Shown here: in pieces, positions 1 to 9,667 of the stretch
Layout of the letters: every line of letters starts with the position of its first letter
Numbering within the stretch: position 1 is the stretch's first letter
Assembly: GCA_963682175.1 (NCBI GenBank)
Contig: OY821786.1
Location: 24,326,501-24,390,500, forward strand
Source: Triglochin maritima
Taxonomy: Eukaryota; Streptophyta; Magnoliopsida; Alismatales; Juncaginaceae
DNA: 64,000 bases
Direction of reading: 5' to 3'
Notes under the pieces: generated by a model
Seen by the model: only the letters and a program-made list of their open reading frames with translations
Told to the model about the DNA's origin: nothing
The model's database searches: none
Translations under genes and position numbers: made by a program

Positions 1-3000
1 TCCTTCCCTTCCAGTCCCCTCTTCCTTCTCTCTCTCCTTCTCCATCTAGCACACTTACCGACTCCCTCACAATTTCTCCCCCTCTCCTTCTCTTTCTCTC
101 TCTCCTTTTCCTTCATTCACAGTCTCCTTCTCTCTCCTCTCTCTACTTCTCGCTCTAATTCACTCTCTCCCCTTCTCCGTTTCACTCCCTCCTTATCTCT
201 CCCTCTCTCTCCTTCTCTATTGTTCTCTCTACTTCTCCATCTCTCCTTGCCCTTCTCACTCCCTCCCCCTCTGTCCACCTCTCCTCTCTCTCCTTCTCCT
301 TCTACCTCTCTCCATCTCTCCCTCTCTCCTTGTTTCCCCCATTTCCTTCTCTCTCGTCCTACACTCTCCTTCTCTCTCCCCACTCCTTCTCCTTGTTTTT
401 CACTCTCTTATTGTCTCGCGCTCTCTCCTTCTCACTCCTCTCTCTGATTCTCCCTTCTATCTTCTATCTTCTCTCTCCTTATCCTTCACTCTTCGTCTTC
501 AATCTCCTTCCCTCTCTTTCCTTCTCCTCTACTTCAATACCTCTCCTTCCCTTTCCCTTTTTCCTTCTCCTTCTCTCTCTTCTTCCTGTCTCTCTCTCCC
601 TCGCTTGCCTTCTCCTCTTGCTTCTCTCCCTCCCTCTCCTTCTCCTTCCCATCTCCGCTCTTCTCCCCCTCTCCGTCTCCTCCTCTCTCCGTCTTCCTCC
701 TTCCCCCTCCATCTCCCTCTACTTCTCTCTCCTTGTCCATCTCTCTCCCCCTCCTCTCTCACTCTGTCGTACTCTCTCGCTCTCCTCCTTCTTCTCCCCT
801 CTTTCCTCCTCCTCTATCTCTCCTCTCTTCGTCTCCTTCTCGCTCTCCTCCCCTCCCACTCCCATTGTCCTTCTCTCTCCCTCTCCTATCCACTCTCCCC
901 TTCTCCTTCTCTCTGCGTGCCCTTATTCTTCTCTCCGTCGTTTTCCTTCTCTCTCCTTGTCCTCTCTCTCTTGTTCTCCTTCTCATCTCCTTCTTCTTCT
1001 CCACCTCCTCCTCTCTCCTTCTTCTCCCTCCTCCTCCTCCTCTTCCTCCTCTCTCTCCTTCTCTTTCTCTCATCCCTCTCCTTCTCCTTCGCTTGTCCTT
1101 CTCTCTCCTCCTCCCTCTTCTTTTCCTCTCCGTCACCTTCACTCTCTCTCACTCCTCTCGTTCTCCTTCCCTCTCCCCCTTCTCCGTCTCTCTATTCCTC
1201 TCTCTCCTTACCTTTTATCTGTACTTCTCCTTCTCCCTCCCTCTTTCCTTCTCTCCTTCCCTTCCAGTCCCCTCTTCCTTCTCTCTCTCCTTCTCCATCT
1301 AGCTCACTTACCGACTCCCTCACTCTTTCTCCCCCTCTCCTTCTCTTTCTCTCTCTCCTTTTCCTTCATTCACAGTCTCCTTCTCTCTCCTCTCTCTACT
1401 TCTCGCTCTAATTCACTCTCTCCCCTTCTCTGTTTCACTCCCTCCTTATCTCTCCCTCTCTCTCCTTCTCTATTGTTCTCTCTACTTCTCCATCTCTCCT
1501 TGCCCTTCTCACTCCCTCCCCCTCTGTCCACCTCTCCTCTCTCTCCTTCTCCTTCTACCTCTCTCCATCTCTCCCTCTCTCCTTGTTTCCCCCATTTCCT
1601 TCTCTCTCGTCCTACACACTCCTTCTCTCTCCCCACTCCTTCTCCTTGTTTTTCACTCTCTTATTGTCCCGCGCTCTCTCCTTCTCACTCCTCTCTCTGA
1701 TTCTCCCTTCTATCTTCTATCTTCTCTCTCCTTATCCTTCACTCTTCGTCTTCAATCTCCTTCCCTCTCTCTCCTTCTCCTCTACTTCAATACCTCTCCT
1801 TCTCTTTCCCTTTTTCCTTCTCCTTCTCTCTCTTCTTCCTGTCTCTCTCTCTCCCTCGCTTGCCTTCTCCTCTTGCTTCTCTCCCTCCCTCTCCTTCTCC
1901 TTCCCATCTCCGCTCTTCTCCCCCTCTCCGTCTCCTCCTCTCTCCGTCTTCCTCCTTCCCCCTCCATCTCCCTCTACTTCTCTCTCCTTGTCCATCTCTC
2001 TCCCCCTCCTCTCTCACTCTGTCGTACTCTCTCGCTCTCCTCCTTCTTCTCCCCTCTTTCCTCCTCCTCTATCTCTCCTCTCTCCTTCTCCTTCTCGCTC
2101 TCCTCCCCTCCCACTCCCATTGTCCTTCTCTCTCCCTCTCCTATCCACTCTCCCCTTCTCCTTCTCTCTGCGTGCCCTTATTCTTCTCTCCGTCGTTCTC
2201 CTTCTCTCTCCTTGTCCTCTCTCTTGTTCTCCTTCTCATCTCCTTCTTCTTCTCCTCCTCCTCCTCCCTCCTTCTTCTCCCTCCTCCTCCTCTTCCTCCT
2301 CTCTCTCCTCCTCCCTCTTCTTTTCCTCTCCGTCACCTTCACTCTCTCTCACTCCTCTCGTTCTCCTTCCCTCTCCCCCTTCTCTGTCTCTCTATTCCTC
2401 TCTCTCCTTACCTTTTATCTCTACTTCTCCTTCTCCCTCCCTCTTTCCTTCTCTCCTTCCCTTCCAGTCCCCTCTTCCTTCTCTCTCTCCTTCTCCATCT
2501 AGCTCACTTACCGACTCCCTCACAATTTCTCCCCCTCTCCTTCTCTTTCTCTCTCTCCTTTTCCTTCATTCACAGTCTCCTTCTCTCTCCTCTCTCTACT
2601 TCTCGCTCTAATTCACTCTCTCCCCTTCTCCGTTTCACTCCCTCCTTATCTCTCCCTCTCTCTCCTTCTCTATTGTTCTCTCTACTTCTCCATCTCTCCT
2701 TGCCCTTCTCACTCCCTCCCCCTCTGTCCACCTCTCCTCTCTCTCCTTCTCCTTCTACCTCTCTCCATCTCTCCCTCTCTCCTTGTTTCCCCCATTTCCT
2801 TCTCTCTCGTCCTACACACTCCTTCTCTCTCCCCACTCCTTCTCCTTGTTTTTCACTCTCTTATTGTCCCGCGCTCTCTCCTTCTCACTCCTCTCTCTGA
2901 TTCTCCCTTCTATCTTCTATCTTCTCTCTCCTTATCCTTCACTCTTCGTCTTCAATCTCCTTCCCTCTCTCTCCTTCTCCTCTACTTCAATACCTCTCCT

Positions 3001-5874
3001 TCTCTTTCCCTTTTTCCTTCTCCTTCTCTCTCTTCTTCCTGTCTCTCTCTCTCCCTCGCTTGCCTTCTCCTCTTGCTTCTCTCCCTCCCTCTCCTTCTCC
3101 TTCCCATCTCCGCTCTTCTCCCCCTCTCCGTCTCCTCCTCTCTCCGTCTTCCTCCTTCCCCCTCCATCTCCCTCTACTTCTCTCTCCTTGTCCATCTCTC
3201 TCCCCCTCCTCTCTCACTCTGTCGTACTCTCTCGCTCTCCTCCTTCTTCTCCCCTCTTTCCTCCTCCTCTATCTCTCCTCTCTTCGTCTCCTTCTCGCTC
3301 TCCTCCCCTCCCACTCCCATTGTCCTTCTCTCTCCCTCTCCTATCCACTCTCCCCTTCTCCTTCTCTCTGCGTGCCCTTATTCTTCTCTCCGTCGTTCTC
3401 CTTCTCTCTCCTTGTCCTCTCTCTTGTTCTCCTTCTCATCTCCTTCTTCTTCTCCTCCTCCTCTCTCCTTCTTCTCCCTCCTCCTCCTCTTCCTCCTCTC
3501 TCTCCTTCTCTTTCTCTCATCCCTCTCCTTCTCCTTCGCTTGTCCTTCTCTCTCCTCCTCCCTCTTCTTTTCCTCTCCGTCACCTTCATTCTCTCTCACT
3601 CCTCTCGTTCTCCTTTCCTCTCCCCCTTCTCCGTCTCTCTATTCCTCTCTCTCCTTACCTTTTATCTCTACTTCTCCTTCTCCCTCCCTCTTTCCTTCTC
3701 TCCTTCCCTTCCAGTCCCCTCTTCCTTCTCTCTCTCCTTCTCCATCTAGCTCACTTACCGACTCCCTCACAATTTCTCCCCCTCTCCTTCTCTTTCTCTC
3801 TCTCCTTTTCCTTCATTCACAGTCTCCTTCTCTCTCCTCTCTCTACTTCTCGCTCTAATTCACTCTCTCCCCTTCTCCGTTTGACTCCCTCCTTATCTCT
3901 CCCTCTCTCTCCTTCTCTATTGTTCTCTCTACTTCTCCATCTCTCCTTGCCCTTCTCACTCCCTCCCCCTCTGTCCACCTCTCCTCTCTCTCCTTCTCCT
4001 TCTACCTCTCTCCATCTCTCCCTCTCTCCTTGTTTCCCCCATTTCCTTCTCTCTCGTCCTACACACTCCTTCTCTCTCCCCACTCCTTCTCCTTGTTTTT
4101 CACTCTCTTATTGTCCCGCGCTCTCTCCTTCTCACTCCTCTCTCTGATTCTCCCTTCTATCTTCTATCTTCTCCCTCCTTATCCTTCACTCTTCGTCTTC
4201 AATCTCCTTCCCTCTCTCTCCTTCTCCTCTACTTCAATACCTCTCCTTCTCTTTCCCTTTTTCCTTCTCCTTCTCTCTCTTCTTCCTGTCTCTCTCTCTC
4301 CCTCGCTTGCCTTCTCCTCTTGCTTCTCTCCCTCCCTCTCCTTCTCCTTCCCATCTCCGCTCTTCTCCCCCTCTCCGTCTCCTCCTCTCTCCGTCTTCCT
4401 CCTTCCCCCTCCATCTCCCTCTACTTCTCTCTCCTTGTCCATCTCTCTCCCCCTCCTCTCTCACTCTGTCGTACTCTCTCGCTCTCCTCCTTCTTCTCCC
4501 CTCTTTCCTCCTCCTCTATCTCTCCTCTCTTCATCTCCTTCTCGCTCTCCTCCCCTCCCACTCCCATTGTCCTTCTCTCTCCCTCTCCTATCCACTCTCC
4601 CCTTCTCCTTCTCTCTGCGTGCCCTTATTCTTCTCTCCGTCGTTCTCCTTCTCTCTCCTTGTCCTCTCTCTTGTTCTCCTTCTCATCTCCTTCTTCTTCT
4701 CCTCCTCCTCCTCTCTCCTTCTTCTCCCTCCTCCTCCTCTTCCTCCTCTCTCTCCTTCTCTTTCTCTCATCCCTCTCCTTCTCCTTCGCTTGTCCTTCTC
4801 TCTCCTCCTCCCTCTTCTTTTCCTCTCCGTCACCTTCATTCTCTCTCACTCCTCTCGTTCTCCTTCCCTCTCCCCCTTCTCCGTCTCTCTATTCCTCTCT
4901 CTCCTTACCTTTTATCTCTACTTCTCCTTCTCCCTCCCTCTTTCCTTCTCTCCTTCCCTTCCAGTCCCCTCTTCCTTCTCTCTCTCCTTCTCCATCTAGC
5001 TCACTTACCGACTCCCTCACAATTTCTCCCCCTCTCCTTCTCTTTCTCTCTCTCCTTTTCCTTCATTCACAGTCTCCTTCTCTCTCCTCTCTCTACTTCT
5101 CACTCTAATTCACTCTCTCCCCTTCTCCGTTTGACTCCCTCCTTATCTCTCCCTCTCTCTCCTTCTCTATTGTTCTCTCTACTTCTCCATCTCTCCTTGC
5201 CCTTCTCACTCCCTCCCCCTCTGTCCACCTCTCCTCTCTCTCCTTCTCCTTCTACCTCTCTCCATCTCTCCCTCTCTCCTTGTTTCCCCCATTTCCTTCT
5301 CTCTCGTCCTACACTCTCCTTCTCTCTCCCCACTCCTTCTCCTTGTTTTTCACTCTCTTATTGTCCCGCGCTCTCTCCTTCTCACTCCTCTCTCTGATTC
5401 TCCCTTCTATCTTCTATATTCTCCCTCCTTATCCTTCACTCTTCGTCTTCAATCTCCTTCCCTCTCTCTCCTTCTCCTCTACTTCAATACCTCTCCTTCC
5501 CTTTCCCTTTTTCCTTCTCCTTCTCTCTCTTCTTCCTGTCTCTCTCTCTCTCTCTCCCTCGCTTGCCTTCTCCTCTTGCTTCTCTCCCTCCCTCTCCTTC
5601 TCCTTCCCATCTCCGCTCTTCTCCCCCTCTCCGTCTCCTCCTCTCTCCGTCTTCCTCCTTCCCCCTCCATCTCCCTCTACTTCTCTCTCCTTGTCCATCT
5701 CTCTCCCCCTCCTCTCTCACTCTGTCGTACTCTCTCGCTCTCCTCCTTCTTCTCCCCTCTTTCCTCCTCCTCTATCTCTCCTCTCTTCGTCTCCTTCTCC
5801 TTCTCGCTCTCCTCCCCTCCCACTCCCATTGTCCTTCTCTCTCCCTCTCCTATCCACTCTCCCCTTCTCCTTCT
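1..5874. repeat. Polypyrimidine satellite array, left block (about 1.25-kb monomers)
   Basis: Tandem monomers almost entirely C+T on the plus strand. The phase mark TTGTTTTTCACTCTC recurs at about 393, 1646, 2846, 4093 and 5343, giving spacings of 1253, 1200, 1247 and 1250 bp. The rare purines are conserved between copies, for example TAGCTCACTTACCGACTCCC once per unit. Block-specific variants are CACAATTTCTCC (four of five copies; the copy near 1320 has CACTCTTTCTCC) and five C's in TTTCCCCCATTTCC. The 1200-bp unit (1646-2845) lacks about 50 bp after CTCTTCCTCC; the gap is flanked by CTCTCTCC on both sides, consistent with recombination at short homology. No stretch looks like a real gene: the open frames are low-complexity Leu/Ser/Pro or Arg/Glu/Gly translations, and every monomer repeats them in several frames. 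The last 14 bases (5861-5874) are the target-site duplication of the adjoining LINE. Confidence 0.95.
5861..5874. repeat. Target-site duplication of the LINE, 3' side copy
   Basis: CCCCTTCTCCTTCT, identical to 12157-12170. It is normal satellite sequence in the phase that precedes CTCTGCGTGCCC in intact monomers. The LINE A tail (T-run on this strand) joins it directly at 5875, as expected if the nicked pyrimidine strand ending in CTTCT primed reverse transcription. Confidence 0.9.
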
Positions 5875-6073
5875 TTTTTGCAAAAGCAAAAGGGTGGCGT
5901 GGCCTCTAATTTATAAATAAATGAATGTGTTACAAAAAGCTACCAAAAAAGTCCGCGGGTATGTGCTAGGCGCACCACCGGCCATTACAAGTCCTCTCAC
6001 GGCCCATTACAAGCCTATCATACTCTAGTTACTCACTCCTCACACTTCTCATTACATATATTTCATTACAAAC
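5875..6073 (-). other. LINE 3' UTR and terminal hairpin region
   Basis: Non-coding sequence between the ORF2 stop and the A tail. Read on the minus strand it holds four TGTAATG motifs (CATTACA on the plus strand near 5985, 6008, 6051 and 6064). It ends in TAAATTAGAGGCCACGCCACC, then CCCTTTTGCTTTTGC and the A's. GGC-CAC-GCC can form a small stem-loop just upstream of the tail. The end of the second insertion (17637-17700) has a matching plan: AATAAATTTAG, a GC hairpin, CCCTTTT, TTTTGC and A's. LINE reverse transcriptases often recognise a 3' structure of the template RNA; that this hairpin serves that role is inference. Confidence 0.65.
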
Positions 6074-9000
6074 TCAAGTGACCCACATTTCCTTAAATCG
6101 ATTCGCATCTCCATCATCGCTTGAGAGGCATTTCACTTTATCATCCAAGCTTCGCAAAGTCTCCTTGATGTCCTTAACCACCATCGTCGGATTTCGCTTG
6201 TCCCCTTCAAACACTCGCCGGTTTCGCTCTTGCCAAGTCTCATATACCGTAGCATTGAACGCCCATCTCCTCATGATCCTTTCCACTCGGTTTCCTCTCA
6301 TGTGCATGATGCGAGCTACCTCAGCCTCCAAATTTTGTGCAATCCTTGTTGTAATTCCCATAATGCTCAAAATCCAGCCCCATACCTCCTTTGTGTACTT
6401 GCAATCCCAAAACAAGTGCTCCACATCCTCTTGCATTTCCTCACAAAGGGGACATATCGGGTCAATCCTTGCTCCTCGTGTGTTCATAAACCGCTTTGTC
6501 ACAAGCCTCCCTCTCATGGCCTTCCAAGTTGTGATACTATGCTTCGGAATGGCATACTTGTGCCATACCATTCCGAACCAGCCCACTTTAACTCCCGGGG
6601 TTTTGACCCATCCCCACGCTTCCTTCATGCCTAGATTGTCACCTTTTCCTTGTATTCTCTCCGGCTTGTCCTCTCCCCCTCTTATTTTGACGTGCTTTAT
6701 CTTCCCCCAAAGCTCCTCCATGGTGGACGTACGTGGGAACGGCAAGTTCCACTCTCCATTGCGAATAAAATAGGATACCTTTGTGTCCCACGGCACTCCC
6801 AAGTCATAATGGAGTCTCTCCCCCCATGCTTCTTTGCTGAAAGGTACTCCACACCAAGGGTAGTGAAAAAAACGGACCCCCTCTCCATTTCCAATCGAAT
6901 ATCTCACATGCTTCATGGCAATGTCCCGGACCCGTAGAATGCCCCTCCAAGCCCATGAAGAGGTAGATGGTGGTCTTGCTTGCCAAATGGATCGGTTCTT
7001 CAAATACTTTTGCCGAATGCAATGGACCCAAAGTGAGCTCTTGTTCTCCACTACTAACCAAAACAACCGAATCAGCCCTACATCATTCCACTCCGTTAGT
7101 CTCTTCAAGCCAAGTCCCCCTTCCTCCTTTGGTGTACAAACATCCCTCCAAGAGACGGCCACAAATTTCTTCTCTCCTCCCCAAATGAATCTACACATCA
7201 GCCTCTCAATCTCTTGCAGCACCCCTCTAGGGATTAGGAAAGCGGAAGTCCAATAAATGCTAAGAGAGGTAAGCACACTCCGCACTAATTCCACCCTCCC
7301 GGCCATGGTGAGGAGGTTTCGGTTCCAATGGCTCAATCGTCCTCTAACCTTGTCCACCAAAGCCATACAATGATTTTTCCCCATTCTCCCCGAAAATAGT
7401 GGCAAACCAAGATAGACCACCGGGAACGCCTTCCTTTCCATGCCAAGATGATCTACAATCCATTCCCCATGTGGTGCAGCACCTCCTATAAACACTTGGC
7501 TCTTTGAAGCACTAAATCTCAGCCCCGAGCATTTAGTGAACTCATCTAGCACCTCCTTAATGCCCCTCGCACAATCCTTCGTGGCTGTTGCAAATAGGAG
7601 GACATCATCCGCAAACATCAAATGGGACACAACACATGACCCATATTTGATTGGCTCCACCTTTCCATTTCCTATCGCCTCCTTCACCATTTCACTCAAA
7701 ACTTCCATGCACATAACAAAGAGATATGGGGCTAAGGGATCACCTTGTCTCAAACCATTTCTCCCCATGAAAGGTGCTGAATTTGCTCCATTAACCGTTA
7801 CCACAAATGAGGCTTCAACACATGCCATAATCAGCCTTCTCCATTTGCTTGGCAAGCCAAAACGCTCCATAACTCCTTCAAGAAAGCTCCACGAAATTGA
7901 GTCATAAGCCTTTCGAATGTCTAGCTTTATGCACATACGGCCCCGCCCTCTTTCAAGATGAAGGTTGTGACAAAGCTCATGTGCAAGAAGGATGTTGTCG
8001 CTGATTCGTCGTCCTTGAACAAACGCGCTTTGGTGGACCCCCACTAGCCTTGGAAGTACCTCCTTTAACCGATTAGCTAGGATCTTCGACGTGAATCTAT
8101 ACACCATATTACACAAAGCGATGGGTCTATAATCCTCCACGGTCTCCGGAGCTCTCTTCTTTGCAATGAGAGTAATAGAAGTGTAATTCCATTGTTTGAG
8201 CATACAACCATTTGTTATGCATGATTCCACCGCTTTGACCATGTCCTTCTTAATGACCTCCCAAGCTACTTTGAAGAACTTTGCATTAAACCCATCCGGA
8301 CCGGGCGCTTTGTCCACGTTTGCATGAAGGACTACATGTTCTAGCTCTTTTACATCTAACTTGCGGATTAGTCGCTCTCCTTCTAAATGAGTCACTTGTG
8401 GGAGTATTACCGTATGTTTAATGGGGACAACCTGAAAATCATTAGCAAACAAGTTAGCAAAAAAATTCCGGAATCGCTCCCGTATTTCTCCCTCCTCTTC
8501 AATGATGGTGGCACCCTCACACACTCTTCTCACTTTGTTTGTGGCTCTCCTCACTCTAAGATGCGCATGGAAGAAACGGGTATTCCGGTCCCCCTCCTTC
8601 AACCACTTAACTCGTGATTTTTGCCGAATAATCGACTCCTCCCTAGCAAGGATACGATTAAGGTCCTCCTTTGCTACCTCCTCCTCGCGCACAAGTGATG
8701 CATCAGCCGGTACTTCCTCCTTCCTTCGCCTCACATTCGCAAGGTGAGAGGTGGCCTCCCCTACCTTGTGTACAATGTTCCCGAACTTGTTTGCACTCCA
8801 CTTCTTTAGTGCCTTCTTCACTTCATGTTGCTTTGCTATCATGCGATACATTGGGGTGCCAGCCACCCAAGTCTTCCAAGCCTCCTTTACAATCCCCAAA
8901 AACTCCTCATGATCCGTCCAATGGTTCTCAAACTTGAACATTTTCCTCTTCCTCTTCACCTCTCCTTCCGTTGTCATTGTCAACATAGCATGGTCACTTA

Positions 9001-9667
9001 AATCACGTTCCCCCACCACATAGTAGGCCTCCGGGAACTCCTGAAGCCAAGCATTATTCATCAATATTCGGTCAATTCTAGTGTCAATTCGTGCGTCACC
9101 TTCGGAAGAGTTTGTCCACGTGAAAGGTGCACCCGTTGCTGCCATCTCTAATAGTTGGAGGTTGTCAATGCATTCATTAAACTCCTTGGCTGCAATCTCA
9201 TTTATCCCACTTCCCCCACATTTCTCATTTGGCCACCGGATACAATTAAAATCGCCTCCTACTATCCAAGGCTTCAAGTTATGAGGTTCCACCATCTTAA
9301 GATCTTCCCACATCTTCCTTCGATCAATATGTCCATTCTCTCCATATATTGCTGTTAACTCAAATTGAGTCCCCTCTTGCCGCCAAAGCCCTTGAAAGTG
9401 AAGCATTTGTGGTGATTCAAAAGTTACCTTGAGGTCCACCACTTCCTCATTCCATAACACTAAGATACGCCCGGAATCCACAACCATATCATTTGCTGCC
9501 CATGCATTTGTCCATATTGCATTCTTGAATCTAGTCAGATTTTTTGACTTGACTTTGTGCTCCACAAGGCACACAATATCCGGTTTTGCCTCCTGAATTC
9601 GACCCCTAATCATGAGTGCGCGGCCGGGTCCATTTGCACCACGCACGTTCCACATGAGGATCTTCAT
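6074..9667 (-). CDS. LINE ORF2: endonuclease-reverse transcriptase, 1197 aa
   Basis: This is the enzyme of target-primed reverse transcription: it nicks the target and copies the element RNA. The N-terminal 230 residues are an APE-like endonuclease (exonuclease-endonuclease-phosphatase fold). Visible active-site residues are N7 in WNVRG, E36 in LVEHK, Y108, D139 and N141 in GGDFN, and the S224-D225-H226 triplet. The reverse transcriptase covers roughly residues 480-760, with YRPIALCN, QSAFVQGRRISDN, KLDIRKAYDS, NGLRQGDPLAPYLF and the catalytic FADD at about 685-688. A zf-RVT-like region with CPLCEEMQEDVEHLFWDC lies near residue 1070. No RNase H domain is seen after it. The length is normal for plant L1 ORF2 and no internal stop or frameshift is present. 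Its ATG overlaps the ORF1 stop as ATGA (plus strand 9664-9667), which points to coupled translation. It resembles no host gene; alternatives are unlikely. Confidence 0.95.
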   Translation of the reverse strand: MKILMWNVRGANGPGRALMIRGRIQEAKPDIVCLVEHKVKSKNLTRFKNAIWTNAWAANDMVVDSGRILVLWNEEVVDLKVTFESPQMLHFQGLWRQEGTQFELTAIYGENGHIDRRKMWEDLKMVEPHNLKPWIVGGDFNCIRWPNEKCGGSGINEIAAKEFNECIDNLQLLEMAATGAPFTWTNSSEGDARIDTRIDRILMNNAWLQEFPEAYYVVGERDLSDHAMLTMTTEGEVKRKRKMFKFENHWTDHEEFLGIVKEAWKTWVAGTPMYRMIAKQHEVKKALKKWSANKFGNIVHKVGEATSHLANVRRRKEEVPADASLVREEEVAKEDLNRILAREESIIRQKSRVKWLKEGDRNTRFFHAHLRVRRATNKVRRVCEGATIIEEEGEIRERFRNFFANLFANDFQVVPIKHTVILPQVTHLEGERLIRKLDVKELEHVVLHANVDKAPGPDGFNAKFFKVAWEVIKKDMVKAVESCITNGCMLKQWNYTSITLIAKKRAPETVEDYRPIALCNMVYRFTSKILANRLKEVLPRLVGVHQSAFVQGRRISDNILLAHELCHNLHLERGRGRMCIKLDIRKAYDSISWSFLEGVMERFGLPSKWRRLIMACVEASFVVTVNGANSAPFMGRNGLRQGDPLAPYLFVMCMEVLSEMVKEAIGNGKVEPIKYGSCVVSHLMFADDVLLFATATKDCARGIKEVLDEFTKCSGLRFSASKSQVFIGGAAPHGEWIVDHLGMERKAFPVVYLGLPLFSGRMGKNHCMALVDKVRGRLSHWNRNLLTMAGRVELVRSVLTSLSIYWTSAFLIPRGVLQEIERLMCRFIWGGEKKFVAVSWRDVCTPKEEGGLGLKRLTEWNDVGLIRLFWLVVENKSSLWVHCIRQKYLKNRSIWQARPPSTSSWAWRGILRVRDIAMKHVRYSIGNGEGVRFFHYPWCGVPFSKEAWGERLHYDLGVPWDTKVSYFIRNGEWNLPFPRTSTMEELWGKIKHVKIRGGEDKPERIQGKGDNLGMKEAWGWVKTPGVKVGWFGMVWHKYAIPKHSITTWKAMRGRLVTKRFMNTRGARIDPICPLCEEMQEDVEHLFWDCKYTKEVWGWILSIMGITTRIAQNLEAEVARIMHMRGNRVERIMRRWAFNATVYETWQERNRRVFEGDKRNPTMVVKDIKETLRSLDDKVKCLSSDDGDANRFKEMWVT
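9664..9667 (-). promoter_or_regulatory. ORF1 stop / ORF2 start overlap (ATGA)
   Basis: Plus-strand TCAT reads ATGA on the coding strand: ATG (9667-9665) starts ORF2 and TGA (9666-9664) ends ORF1. Overlapping stop and start codons allow termination-reinitiation; the silkworm SART1 LINE is a known case with a similar overlap. Use of this mechanism here is inferred from the arrangement alone. Confidence 0.65.

Noticed and set aside
1370..1636. Recurrent minus-strand Arg/Glu/Gly-rich frames of 60-130 codons
   Set aside because: Complement of the C/T satellite: GA-only codons give R, E, G and K. They appear in every monomer and in several frames, so they are compositional.
6078..6773. Plus-strand 231-codon open frame over the LINE
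   Set aside because: Antisense to ORF2, whose domains and catalytic residues are clear. The plus-strand translation has no recognisable domain.
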